From Streptomyces atriruber (lineage in GTDB: Bacteria; Actinomycetota; Actinomycetes; Streptomycetales; Streptomycetaceae), in assembly GCF_001418325.1 (NCBI RefSeq), contig NZ_LIPN01000060.1, positions 28,768 through 92,767 of the forward strand: a stretch of 64,000 nt of DNA, in the 5' to 3' direction. The notes beneath the pieces were generated by a model that saw nothing but the letters and a program-made list of their open reading frames with translations, was not told the origin of the DNA and did not search any database. This document shows positions 41,254-49,600 of this stretch, one piece after another; within the stretch, counting starts at the first letter, position 1; each line of letters starts with the position of its first letter. The translations under genes and the position numbers were made by a program.

Positions 41254-42159
41254 GTGATCGTCGTCACCACACCGACCGGCGCCATCGGCCGACAAGTCCT
41301 GGACCGGATCCTGGACAGCGGCCAGGCGGTCCGGGTGATCGCCCGCGACCCTTCGCGGCTGTCGGCCCGTGTGCACGCCCACGCCGAGGTGGTGGCGGGC
41401 TCCCACGGCGACGCCGACACCATCATGAAGGCGCTCGATGGCGCCGACCGCATGTTCTGGCTCGTGCCCCCGGCCGGGCTGGACCACGCCGACAGCGCCA
41501 GGCGCTACTACTTGGAGTTCACCGGGGCTGCCTGCCGGACGGCCGCGAGCCGGGGTGTGCGGGTAGTGGGCGTCACGTCCCTCGGCCACGGGTACCGGGG
41601 CGAGGCCGGGCTCCTGTCGGCCGCGCTGGCGATGGATGAGCTGTTCGAGAGTGCCGGTGTGCACTATCGGGCGCTGGCCCTGCCGTTCTTCATGGAGAAC
41701 CTGCTCCATCAGGCCAGGGCGATGGGAGAGCGGGGGACGTTCGTCCTGGCGAACGCCGCGGACCGGCCGCTGCCGACCGTCGCCACACGGGACGTCGCCG
41801 CCGCGGCGGCAGCGCTCCTCCTCGGCACCGGCTGGACCGGCCGGGCCCGTGTCCCTCTGGTCGGCCCCGACCGCCTGACGCCCGATGCCATGGCCGAGGT
41901 CATCTCCGACACCCTGGACCGTGCGGTCCATTACCGCCGGATCCCGCTCGCGGACCACCGGTCCGCGATGGTGCGGCGCGGCGCGAGTCCGGCGACGGCG
42001 CAGGACTTCGTGGACATGGTCGAGGCGCAGAACGACGGGATCTACGACGCCGAACTCCGCGACCTGGGCTCTGTCACCGGCACAGGAGCTGACACCGGCA
42101 CCGGCACCGGCTTCCGCGCGTGGTGCCAGGACACACTCGTACCGGCTGCACGGTCCTGA
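41254..42159 (+). CDS. NmrA-like NAD(P)-binding oxidoreductase
   Basis: A 301-residue atypical short-chain dehydrogenase of the NmrA/NAD(P)H-azoreductase-like group. It opens with the nucleotide-binding strand and loop VIVVTTPTGAIGRQVLDRIL (TxxGxxG form), followed by VRVIARDPSRL, where Arg favours NADP. The later part has RALALPFFMENLLHQ and TVATRDVAAAAAALL, typical of this group; the SDR Tyr-x-x-x-Lys pair is not apparent, so it may act as a redox sensor or a reductase with other catalytic residues. GTG 41254 is chosen because GGAGG (41244-41248) lies five bases upstream; the frame stays open further back. It is the likely target of the divergent LysR regulator. A short Thr-Gly repeat (TGTGADTGTGTG) precedes the C-terminal helix. 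Confidence 0.85.
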   Translation: MIVVTTPTGAIGRQVLDRILDSGQAVRVIARDPSRLSARVHAHAEVVAGSHGDADTIMKALDGADRMFWLVPPAGLDHADSARRYYLEFTGAACRTAASRGVRVVGVTSLGHGYRGEAGLLSAALAMDELFESAGVHYRALALPFFMENLLHQARAMGERGTFVLANAADRPLPTVATRDVAAAAAALLLGTGWTGRARVPLVGPDRLTPDAMAEVISDTLDRAVHYRRIPLADHRSAMVRRGASPATAQDFVDMVEAQNDGIYDAELRDLGSVTGTGADTGTGTGFRAWCQDTLVPAARS

Positions 42160-42190
42160 CACCACGCCGGTCGGCTGGGTTGGGGCGGTA

Positions 42191-42241
42191 GGGGTGCCGG
42201 ATCGACTGTTTCACCGGCACCTCCGGCACCTCCGGCACCCC
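42191..42241. terminator. Bidirectional hairpin with triplicated arm
   Basis: GGGGTGCCGG (42191-42200) pairs perfectly with CCGGCACCCC (42232-42241). The right side contains three copies of CCGGCAC spaced nine bases apart, so alternative stems can form. It lies between convergent genes. Confidence 0.65.
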
Positions 42242-42265
42242 ACCCACGGGATCAGCGCCCCGTAC

Positions 42266-43930
42266 TCACCGCGTCGCGCCGCCCCCCGTCGTAGGCAGGT
42301 AGCGCGGGGCCCGCCACGCCTTCAGGCGCTGCTCCACCGAGGCGCCCAGCGACAGCAGTTGGGCGTCCTGGTGGTTGCCGGCCATCAGGAGCAGGCCGAC
42401 CGGCAGCTCGCCCACGGAACCCGCGGGAACCGAGAGGGAGGGGTATCCGGAGACCGCCGCGGGGGTGGAGGAGGGGATGACGTCGTTGTCGCCGCGTGCG
42501 CAGTCCGTCGTCCAGGCGGGCGGATTCGTGGGCGCGGCGATGGCGTCCAGGTCGTGGGTGGCCATCGTCTCGTCCAGGGAGCGCTGGGAGAGGTCCTTCA
42601 ACTCGGCCCGCATCGCGCGGTACTTGGGGTCAGTGGTCGGCGGCGCGGCGAGCGCCTGCTCGAAGAGCTCCTGACCGGCGAAGCAGCTCTGCTCCTCGGG
42701 GTGGGTGCGGTTGAACTCGACCAGTTCGGCGAGCGTCCGCGGACCCTTGCGCGTCGCGAGGTACGCGTCGATGTCCCGGTGGAACTCGCTGAGCAGCGCC
42801 GGGAATTCGAGCTCGGCGAGCCGCGCCTGGTAGGGGGGCGTCACCTCCACGACCACGGCTCCCGCCTTGCGCAGCTTCTTGGCGGTGCTCGTCATCAGCG
42901 CGTCCACGTCGGTGCCGAGTGAGGGCAGGCGCCACAGCCCGATCCGCTTGCCGCGCAGACCGGTTCCGTGGTCCGCCGCGCCCGGACGGCTGTGGAGGCC
43001 GGGGAAACCCGGCAGGCCCTGAAGGCCGTCGCCCGGTTGGGCGCCGCCACGCGAGCCCTTGCCGCCGCCGTCGCCATCGCCATCGCTCAGCACCGACAGC
43101 GCGAGCGCGGTGTCGGTCACATTGCGCGCCATGGGTCCGGCGGTGTCCTGCTCGGCGGAGATCGGAACGACGCCCGACTGGCTGACGAGACCGAGGCTGG
43201 GCTTGTGCCCGACGACGCCGTTCATCCCGGCCGGACACACGATGGAACCGTCCGTCTCGGTGCCGATCGCCACCTGCGCCAGCGACGCGGCCAGCGCGGC
43301 CGCGGAACCGGACGACGATCCGCACGGATTCCGGTCGAGGACGTAGGGGTTGTTGGTCTGACCGCCCACCGCCGACCATCCCGATGTCGGTTTCGCCGCA
43401 CGGAAGTTGGCCCACTCGGACAGGTTGGTCTTGCCGAGGATCACCGCCCCCGCCTTGCGCAGCCGGGTCACGAGCACGGCATCGGTGCCGGGCGGGCTCC
43501 CGGCGAGCGCGAGCGACCCGGCCGTCGTCGGCATGTCGCGGGTGTTCACGTTGTCCTTGAGCAGGACGGGGATGCCGTCCAGCGGCCCGAGGGACTTGCC
43601 CTGCCGGTGCCTGGCATCGCTGGCGGCCGCCTCGCGCAGGGCCGTCGGGCTGGTGCGCAGCACCGCGTGGATCTTGGGGTCGACCTTCTCGATGCGCCGC
43701 AGGTAGGCCCGGGTCAGCGCCTCCGAGGTCAGCGCACCCTTGGCCATGCGCGCCTGTAACTCCGGGATGGTCACGGTGTCGAGGTCGACCCCGGGCAGCC
43801 GTGCCGACCTGGGCGGCGACGCGCTGTCGGCGCCGTGCTCGGCGGCCTGCGCACCCGTACTCGGTACGCCCGTCAGAAGGGACCCCGCGACAAGGGCGGC
43901 GGTCATCGTGGCAATGCTTCTCTTCCCCAT
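42266..43930 (-). CDS. Secreted amidase (amidase signature family)
   Basis: A 554-residue enzyme of the amidase-signature family with an N-terminal signal peptide (MGKRSIATMTAALVAGSLLT, then GVPSTGAQA). The Ser-cisSer-Lys triad is visible: Lys in VLLKDNVNTRD, the glycine/serine stretch GSSSGSAAALAASLAQ, and the nucleophile region GTETDGSIVCPAG. It should hydrolyse amide bonds outside the cell; the substrate is unknown. A Gly/Asp-rich insert (SDGDGDGGGKGSRGG and on) near residue 300 is likely a flexible surface loop. ATG 43930 is chosen because it starts the signal peptide; the frame to 44152 has no such feature. No clear ribosome site precedes it. Confidence 0.9.
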   Translation of the reverse strand: MGKRSIATMTAALVAGSLLTGVPSTGAQAAEHGADSASPPRSARLPGVDLDTVTIPELQARMAKGALTSEALTRAYLRRIEKVDPKIHAVLRTSPTALREAAASDARHRQGKSLGPLDGIPVLLKDNVNTRDMPTTAGSLALAGSPPGTDAVLVTRLRKAGAVILGKTNLSEWANFRAAKPTSGWSAVGGQTNNPYVLDRNPCGSSSGSAAALAASLAQVAIGTETDGSIVCPAGMNGVVGHKPSLGLVSQSGVVPISAEQDTAGPMARNVTDTALALSVLSDGDGDGGGKGSRGGAQPGDGLQGLPGFPGLHSRPGAADHGTGLRGKRIGLWRLPSLGTDVDALMTSTAKKLRKAGAVVVEVTPPYQARLAELEFPALLSEFHRDIDAYLATRKGPRTLAELVEFNRTHPEEQSCFAGQELFEQALAAPPTTDPKYRAMRAELKDLSQRSLDETMATHDLDAIAAPTNPPAWTTDCARGDNDVIPSSTPAAVSGYPSLSVPAGSVGELPVGLLLMAGNHQDAQLLSLGASVEQRLKAWRAPRYLPTTGGGATR

Positions 43931-44482
43931 GCGGATCAGCGCACTACAAGGGCACCATCCGACGCAAGGGGTACGAGGTGTCCGCGACGTGAATCGACAC
44001 GGGCCGTGGACCACGGTCACGCGATCCGGTTGCCCCGACGTGCAACGCGCGAGGCGCGACGTGTGACGTATCGAAGGAGCGCCGGGGCCGCGCACCGAAC
44101 AGGTCATAGTGCGTGGACGAAGGCTCAGCTCGGAAGGCATACGCAAAAGCACAGCTCTCAGTGAACACGCGGAGGCATGAACGTGTGACGAGTGGGTGAC
44201 GGGCCCCCAGGTCTGACCTGCATCGAGGACCTGCCGGACGCGGCGGTACGAAGCGACGCGCAGTGGCCCCGTGCTCGGTGGTCGAGACGGGAGGGGCCCT
44301 ACGGAGGCCCGGCGAGGTCCGGAGGGGCAGCATTCCTTGCCCCCCGAGCCACCTCACACTGCTCACATAGCACACCGAGAGCTGATGACCGCCATAAAAC
44401 GGGGCATAGCGCGTTGCCGGTGGATGGCCGAAGGTCCCCCCTGTGCCGCCGCGACCACCGAGCCGCGTGTTTGCATGTGTCC
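43931..44482. other. 552-base divergent intergenic region
   Basis: Lies between the divergent amidase and AMP-ligase genes and should hold both promoters. Frames on both strands lack recognisable domains or good ribosome sites. The segment around 44360-44400 is AT-richer. I see no strong palindrome, hairpin or RNA gene. Confidence 0.4.
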
Positions 44483-46093
44483 ATGATCGTTAATGCACAG
44501 CAAACATCCGAGCCGCGGACGTACGTGGACCGCATCCTGGAGCAGTGGCACGAGGACGAGGGTGCCGAGGCGCTCGTCCAGGGTGCGCAGCGACTGACCC
44601 GGGGAGAGGCTCGGCAACGGCTGTTCGGTCTGGGGCAGGCGCTGCGTCGACAAGGGCTCGAACCCGGCGACGGAGTGGGATTGTTCCTGGCGAACCGCGT
44701 GGACTCCGTTCTGGTGCAGCTCGCGGTCCATCTCATCGGCTGTCGTGTCGTGTTCCTGCCGCCGGAGCCGGGCCCCGGCGAACTCGCCGCGCTGGTCGAG
44801 CAGTCGAAGGCGCGCGCCGTGATCACCGACCCGCTCTTCGCGGACCGGGCCGCCGACGCGGCAGGCCGCAGTGTCCACGCGCCCGTACTGCTCAGCCTCG
44901 GGCCCTGCGAGGAACAGTGCGCGGACCTGCTGGCCCTGGAGGCCGAGTGCCCGACGGTACGCCCCGACGGCATACCTGCCCCGGCAGCGGACGAGCCCGT
45001 CACCGTTCTCTACACCGGCGGCACCCTGGGCCGCCCCAAGCTCGCCGCGCACAGCCACCGGCTCTACGACACGCTCATGGGCCTGGCGGAGGACACCCCG
45101 CAGGACGACTCCCGCACCAGTTTCTTCCCGACCATGGCTCCGGGCACGGACCGCGTGCTGGTCTCCACGCTGCTCACCCACGGCAGCGGTCACCTCACCT
45201 CGATCCAGGCACTGGTGACCGGGGCACCCCTCGTCGTACTGCCCGAGTTCGAGCCGGGCGCGGCGCTGACGGTGCTGCGTGAGGAGCGCATCACCGCCAC
45301 GATGTTCGTACCGCCCATGCTGTACGCGCTTCTCGACCACCCGGAGTGCGTGCCCGGCGCCCTCCCCGAGCTGCGGCGGGTCGTCGTCGGCGGCGCGGCC
45401 TCGTCGCCCAGCCGACTGCAGCAGACGGTCGATGTCCTCGGGCCCGTGCTCAGCCAGGGATACGGACAGTCGGAGGCGCTCGGCATCGCCGCGTTCGGCG
45501 CGGACGACCTCGCCTCGGAAGGGGCCCGGCGACCCGAGCTCTGGCGCAGCTGCGGTCGCGCGATCACCGACACCCGGATCGAGATCCGCGGCGAGGACGG
45601 CACGGCGGCGCTGCCCGTCAGGCAGGTCGGCGAGGTGTGCGTCCGGGGCGAGACGGTGATGCTCGGCTACTACGAGGATCCGGAGCGCACCGCGGAAGCG
45701 ATGCACGACGGCTGGCTGCGCACCGGGGACATGGGCTACCTCGACGAGGAGGGGTACCTCTATCTCGTCGACCGGGCCAAGGACATCATCGTCACCGGCA
45801 GCACCAGCGACAACGTCTACTCCCGGGTCCTGGAGGACTTCCTCCTCACGCTCCCCGGCGTGCGCAACGCGGCGGCGCTCGGCGTGCCGGACGAGGAGTT
45901 CGGTGAGGCCGTACAGATCTTCCTGGCCACCGCCGAGGGCACGGACGTCGACCCGGACGCGGTGGGCGCGGCGGTGACCGCCGAGCTGGGAGACCTGTAC
46001 ACGCCCCGGAAGACGATCCTGCTCGACCAGCTGCCGACGACGAAGGTCGGCAAGGTGGACAAGAAGGCGCTGCGCGCGGCGTGGGCGAGCTGA
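44483..46093 (+). CDS. Acyl-CoA ligase-like AMP-forming enzyme
   Basis: A 536-residue ANL-superfamily enzyme that would adenylate a carboxylic acid and load it on CoA or another thiol. Core motifs in order: TVLYTGGTLGRPKLAAHSH (the phosphate loop, with Gly where Ser is usual in YTSGTTG), LSQGYGQSEALGIAAFG, TGDMGYLDEEGYLYLVDRAK, and the C-terminal TTKVGKVDKKALRAAW with the catalytic lysine. The hinge region reads GSTSDNVYSRVLEDF in place of the common GFNVYPxEVE. ATG 44483 is chosen as the first start after the intergenic region, but it lacks a strong ribosome site. No carrier protein or ketosynthase is adjacent, so the pathway is unknown. Confidence 0.87.
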   Translation: MIVNAQQTSEPRTYVDRILEQWHEDEGAEALVQGAQRLTRGEARQRLFGLGQALRRQGLEPGDGVGLFLANRVDSVLVQLAVHLIGCRVVFLPPEPGPGELAALVEQSKARAVITDPLFADRAADAAGRSVHAPVLLSLGPCEEQCADLLALEAECPTVRPDGIPAPAADEPVTVLYTGGTLGRPKLAAHSHRLYDTLMGLAEDTPQDDSRTSFFPTMAPGTDRVLVSTLLTHGSGHLTSIQALVTGAPLVVLPEFEPGAALTVLREERITATMFVPPMLYALLDHPECVPGALPELRRVVVGGAASSPSRLQQTVDVLGPVLSQGYGQSEALGIAAFGADDLASEGARRPELWRSCGRAITDTRIEIRGEDGTAALPVRQVGEVCVRGETVMLGYYEDPERTAEAMHDGWLRTGDMGYLDEEGYLYLVDRAKDIIVTGSTSDNVYSRVLEDFLLTLPGVRNAAALGVPDEEFGEAVQIFLATAEGTDVDPDAVGAAVTAELGDLYTPRKTILLDQLPTTKVGKVDKKALRAAWAS

Positions 46094-46150
46094 CCGCGCG
46101 CTAGAGAGCTCGAGAGACGGACGGCGGCCATAGGTCGTGACCGGAGCGGG

Positions 46151-46190
46151 CACGGCAGCCCACGGGGGAAGCGGGGGAGGGGCTGCCGTG
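46151..46190. terminator. Perfect 10-bp hairpin between convergent genes
   Basis: CACGGCAGCC (46151-46160) and GGCTGCCGTG (46181-46190) pair perfectly around a 20-base purine-rich loop. It lies between the ends of the ligase and quinone oxidoreductase genes. A second short dyad, CCCCTG-A-CAGGGG, lies at 46263-46275. Confidence 0.6.
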
Positions 46191-46288
46191 CTGGTCGACG
46201 ACCAGGGCGCGCCGGAGCCCAGGAGGGCCGCTGGAGTGAACGACGCGCGCCTACGACGTGCCCCCCTGACAGGGGCCCTACGGCGGGA

Positions 46289-47218
46289 TCAGAGGGTGAG
46301 GACGAGCTTGCCCTGGAGGTGCCCCCTGTCGATCAGCCGATGTGCGTCGGCGACGCGCTCGAACGGGAACGTCTCCTGCACGTGGACCCGGAGCCTGCCC
46401 TGTGCGACGAGTTCGACGAGACCTCGCAGGCCGACCGGATCGGGGTCGACCGCGATGCCGCTGAAGCGCATACCGGCCGCCTCGAACTCCGCGATGAGCC
46501 GCACGTCCTCCTCGGCGACCGCCGTCACCAAGTGACCACCCGGGCGCAGCACTTCGAGCGACCGCTCGACGGTGTCGCCGCCGATCGTGTCCAGCACGAC
46601 GTCGATGTCGCGGACCGTGTCGGCGAAGTCGACCGCCGTGTAGTCGATCACCTCGTCGGCGCCGACCTCCTCGACGAACTCCCGCTTGCTCCCGTCGGCC
46701 GTCGTGATCACGTACGCGCCGAACGCCTTCGCGATCTGGATCGCCACGTGGCCGACCCCGCCACCACCGCCATGGACCAGGACGCGGTCCCCCTCGCTCA
46801 CGCCGCCGAGGTCGACGAGTCCCTGCCAGGCCGTCAGCCCGACGAGAGGCAGCGCCGACGCCTCGACGTGCGAGAGCGAGGTCGGCTTGCGCGCCAGATG
46901 CAAGGCGGGCGCCGACACGACCTCGGCGTACGCGCCCGCCGCCCGCGGGAAGAGCGGCATCCCGAACACCTCGTCCCCGGGTCTGAACCGCCATGTCTGC
47001 GGCCCTTCCTCGACCACGCCGCTGATGTCCCAGCCGAGGACGAACGGCGGCGGGCCGAGCAGCGGGAACTCGCCCGCGCGCAGGCGGGCCTCCAGCGGAT
47101 TCAGCCCGATCGCCTCGACGCGGACGAGAACCTCGGTCGGAAGCGGCTCGGGCTCGGGCGCAGCCACGATGGTGAGCACCTCGGGACCGCCGAACGTCTG
47201 CTGTGTGATGACGCGCAC
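46289..47218 (-). CDS. NADP-dependent quinone oxidoreductase-like MDR protein
   Basis: A 309-residue medium-chain dehydrogenase/reductase without structural or catalytic zinc, as in the QOR group that reduces quinones or enones with NADPH. The catalytic domain has VLVRVEAIGLNPLEARLRAG and PFVLGWDISGVVEE; the Rossmann loop is VLVHGGGGGVGHVAIQIAKA. The C-terminus FERVADAHRLIDRGHLQGKL is typical. It starts at ATG 47218 and is divergent from an HxlR regulator, a common pairing for responses to quinone or aldehyde stress. The intergenic dyads are candidate binding sites. Confidence 0.92.
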   Translation of the reverse strand: MRVITQQTFGGPEVLTIVAAPEPEPLPTEVLVRVEAIGLNPLEARLRAGEFPLLGPPPFVLGWDISGVVEEGPQTWRFRPGDEVFGMPLFPRAAGAYAEVVSAPALHLARKPTSLSHVEASALPLVGLTAWQGLVDLGGVSEGDRVLVHGGGGGVGHVAIQIAKAFGAYVITTADGSKREFVEEVGADEVIDYTAVDFADTVRDIDVVLDTIGGDTVERSLEVLRPGGHLVTAVAEEDVRLIAEFEAAGMRFSGIAVDPDPVGLRGLVELVAQGRLRVHVQETFPFERVADAHRLIDRGHLQGKLVLTL

Positions 47219-47269
47219 GACTCTCCTGACTCTCCGGGCTTTGGAAGGTGGGGGAGAGGACCCAGGCTA

Positions 47270-47299
47270 GGTTTCCGACAGGAACCAGCAGGTACCTGC
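47270..47299. promoter_or_regulatory. Candidate HxlR operator: two adjacent dyads
   Basis: GGTTTCCGACAGGAACC (47270-47286, GGTT...AACC dyad) is followed at 47288-47299 by the perfect 12-base palindrome GCAGGTACCTGC. Both lie in the 102 bases between the divergent QOR and HxlR genes, as expected for binding by a dimeric HxlR regulator. Confidence 0.5.
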
Positions 47300-47320
47300 A
47301 GCGCGGGTACGTTGGGCGCC

Positions 47321-47698
47321 ATGAGCGGTTTCGGTCCCGGCGATCCCTTTCTCGCCGACTGCCCAGCGCGGCTGGCGGTCGAGCTGATCGCCGACAAGTG
47401 GACGGTCGTCGTGCTGTACGGCCTCAGCAGGGGCCCGGTGCGCCACGGCGAACTGATCGAGCTGATCGGCGGAATCTCCCGCAAGATGCTCACCCAGACG
47501 CTCCGACGCCTCCAGGCACACGGACTCATCCACCGCCACGCCCACGCCACGGTGCCACCCCGCGTCGAGTACGAACTCACGGCGCTCGGGGCAACCCTGA
47601 TCGATCCGATCCACATGCTGACCGAGTGGGCGAGGGCGAACGGCGACGCGGTGCTCGATGCGCTCGACGCCAGGTCCGACCGCCACTTGAACCAGTAG
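47321..47698 (+). CDS. HxlR-family transcriptional regulator
   Basis: A 125-residue winged-helix regulator with the HxlR hallmarks: a cysteine near the N-terminus (LADCPARLAVELIADKW, Cys14), then YGLSRGPVRHGELIELIGGI, SRKMLTQTLRRLQAHGLIHR and VEYELTALGATL. In several HxlR proteins (YodB, HypR) an N-terminal cysteine senses quinones or disulfide stress. Paired with the divergent quinone oxidoreductase gene, this one may do the same. ATG 47321 is chosen because it yields the normal family length. Confidence 0.93.
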   Translation: MSGFGPGDPFLADCPARLAVELIADKWTVVVLYGLSRGPVRHGELIELIGGISRKMLTQTLRRLQAHGLIHRHAHATVPPRVEYELTALGATLIDPIHMLTEWARANGDAVLDALDARSDRHLNQ

Positions 47699-47876
47699 CC
47701 GATCCCAGCGAGTCGATTTCGAGTCCCCGCGTCAAACCACACCTCACCGACAACCCGCCGGACATCCTCCAGAAGCCCTCCTTCAAGGGGGGGCGCGGAA
47801 ATCCGTGGACGGGTCCACGGAAGATTACGTACTGTGTGGCTCCACGCCCTGAGACGAACGGAAGGAGGCGAGTGCC

Positions 47877-47939
47877 GTGCGGTTCACACCTTTCCAGCGC
47901 TCCCTCTTCCGCTGTCCCGGCGTGCTTCGTCAGTTCTGA
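47877..47939 (+). CDS. Possible 20-residue leader peptide before the GNAT gene
   Basis: GTG 47877 has a strong ribosome site (AAGGAGG, 47862-47868, eight bases upstream) and opens a 20-codon frame, VRFTPFQRSLFRCPGVLRQF, ending 39 bases before the acetyltransferase start. A second frame from GTG 47872 runs to a TGA that overlaps the acetyltransferase ATG. Either could couple or attenuate expression. No homologue is recognised. Confidence 0.35.
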   Translation: MRFTPFQRSLFRCPGVLRQF

Positions 47940-47978
47940 CCGGGAGCGCTCCAAGCAGCCTGTATCCCGGAGGAATTC

Positions 47979-48878
47979 ATGACCGGTCCGGTCATCCGCG
48001 CGCTCTCCGCGAGCGACGCTCATCTCTTCGACGCACTCCCCGACCCCCTGGGCGCCCGTGAAGGCCATCGGCGCACGCAGTTCCGCCCCGACTGGAAGCG
48101 CGTCGCCCTGCGCGACGGCGAGGTCGTCGCACGCGGTGCGTGGTGGGGCGGCCCCGACGACTCGGCGCCCATCAACATCAACTGGTTCGACGTGGCCGAG
48201 GGCGAGGAGGAGGCCGGGGCCGAACTCCTGCGCTCCGCTCCCTGGCAGGTCGAACTGGAGATCAACCTGCCCAGCGACTGGCGGGAGAAGACCGACCTGC
48301 GCGCCGACGCCGAGGCACGCTTCACCGCCGCGCGAGCCGCAGGGTACGAACTCCTGGTGGAACGCTTCCTGTACCGCTGGACCCCGGAGCAAGGCCTGCC
48401 CGAGCGGCCCGGACGCCTGCGCTTTCGCGCCGAACCCGACGACGCCGTGTTCTTCGACGCGCTGCGCCGCATCCACTCCGTCACCCTGGACGCCCACGCG
48501 CTCAGGGCCATCGAGGAGGGTGGCCTCGACCAGGCCGCCCAGCAGGAACTCGACTTCTTCCACTGGTGCCCCTCCCCACGGGAGTGGTGGCAGATCGCGC
48601 ACACGCCGGAGGGTGATCTGGCCGGCCTCCACATCCCGGCCCACAACTCCTCGGGCCCGACCGTCGCCTTCATCGGAGTCGTCCCGGAACAGCGCGGTCG
48701 CGGCTACGCCTACGACCTCCTCGCGGAGTGCACCCACTTCCTCGTCGAGCAGGGCGCGGAGCTCATCACCGGAGCGACCGACCGGGCCAACTTCCCCATG
48801 GCCGCGAATTTCGCCAAGGCAGGCTTCCCCGTCGTCCGTGAACGCATCAACTTCCACCCGGTGGGCCCAGCGGCCTAG
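47979..48878 (+). CDS. GNAT-family N-acetyltransferase
   Basis: A 299-residue protein whose C-terminal ~130 residues form a GNAT domain: VAFIGVVPEQRGRGYAYDLL is the acetyl-CoA loop (Q/RxxGxG/A form), followed by ANFPMAANFAKAGFPVVRER. The N-terminal ~150 residues look like a second, degenerate GNAT half (RVALRDGEVVARGAWWGGPD), so this is a tandem GNAT. GGAGGAATTC just before ATG 47979 is a strong ribosome site. The substrate is unknown. A perfect hairpin follows the gene. Confidence 0.88.
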   Translation: MTGPVIRALSASDAHLFDALPDPLGAREGHRRTQFRPDWKRVALRDGEVVARGAWWGGPDDSAPININWFDVAEGEEEAGAELLRSAPWQVELEINLPSDWREKTDLRADAEARFTAARAAGYELLVERFLYRWTPEQGLPERPGRLRFRAEPDDAVFFDALRRIHSVTLDAHALRAIEEGGLDQAAQQELDFFHWCPSPREWWQIAHTPEGDLAGLHIPAHNSSGPTVAFIGVVPEQRGRGYAYDLLAECTHFLVEQGAELITGATDRANFPMAANFAKAGFPVVRERINFHPVGPAA

Positions 48879-48898
48879 CGAGGAGCAGCACGCGGTGA

Positions 48899-48929
48899 GC
48901 GGTCCGGTCCGAGGGCGGGCCCGGACCGC
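48899..48929. terminator. Perfect 9-bp hairpin after the GNAT gene
   Basis: GCGGTCCGG (48899-48907) pairs perfectly with CCGGACCGC (48921-48929) around a 13-base loop, 20 bases after the stop codon. Confidence 0.7.
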
Positions 48930-49031
48930 CTCGTCCTCGGGTTCCCGGTCCTCCGGGTGGCTGCGTCAGCTCTCAACCGAGCGTTCGTAATTCACGGGCA
49001 ACCTTGGTGGCAGGTCTCGTACGGTGCCGTG

Positions 49032-49553
49032 ATGTGGACTGTACGAGCTATGACGGAAGCCGATGTTCCCGCTGTCTCGGCGATACGGGTGACCGGCTGG
49101 AAGTCCGCGTACGCCGGAATCGTGCCCCGGTCCTTCCTCGATGACATGACGGTCGAGGCGGATATCGAGCAGCGTCGGCAGTACTTCAAGCGGGCGGGGG
49201 AGGGCGTGACCAATCTGGTAGCGGTCGATCCCCATGGGCGGGTCGTGGGCTGGGCGTGCCTCGGACCCCTTCGCCGTGGTGGTTCAAGTGCGGCTACAGG
49301 TGAGCTTTACGCCCTGTACGTCCAGCCCTCGCTCACCGGGTCGGGAATCGGTCGCATTCTCCTCGACGCCCTGCACGCGCGTGCTCACGCGGATGGCTTT
49401 GACCGGGTGCTGTTGTGGGTCCTTGCTGACAACTCCGGGGCACGGCGGTTCTACGAACGAGCCGGATATGTCGCCGACGGTGCGGTCCAGGCTGACGACT
49501 ACGACGGAGTGTCCGTACCCGAAGTGCGGTACCAACGGCAGCTGTTGAAGTGA
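49032..49553 (+). CDS. Small GNAT-family N-acetyltransferase
   Basis: A 173-residue single-domain GNAT protein of typical length. MWTVRAMTEADVPAVSAIRV opens the fold, GWKSAYAGIVPRSFLDDM is typical of the RimI/YkkB-like branch, ELYALYVQPSLTGSGIGRIL holds the acetyl-CoA loop, and LWVLADNSGARRFYERAGY is the usual C-terminal motif. The start is ATG 49032, without a strong ribosome site; a short or leaderless transcript is possible. It appears to stand alone. The acceptor could be a small amine or a protein N-terminus. Confidence 0.9.
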   Translation: MWTVRAMTEADVPAVSAIRVTGWKSAYAGIVPRSFLDDMTVEADIEQRRQYFKRAGEGVTNLVAVDPHGRVVGWACLGPLRRGGSSAATGELYALYVQPSLTGSGIGRILLDALHARAHADGFDRVLLWVLADNSGARRFYERAGYVADGAVQADDYDGVSVPEVRYQRQLLK

Positions 49554-49600
49554 GGACCCGACGGGGACGAGGTCGGTGCAATCGCGGGGAAGGTCCTCGG

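Noticed and set aside
43931..44152. Longer N-terminus of the amidase from 44152
   Set aside because: The extension is Arg/Cys/Pro-rich and would bury the clear signal peptide that begins at 43930.
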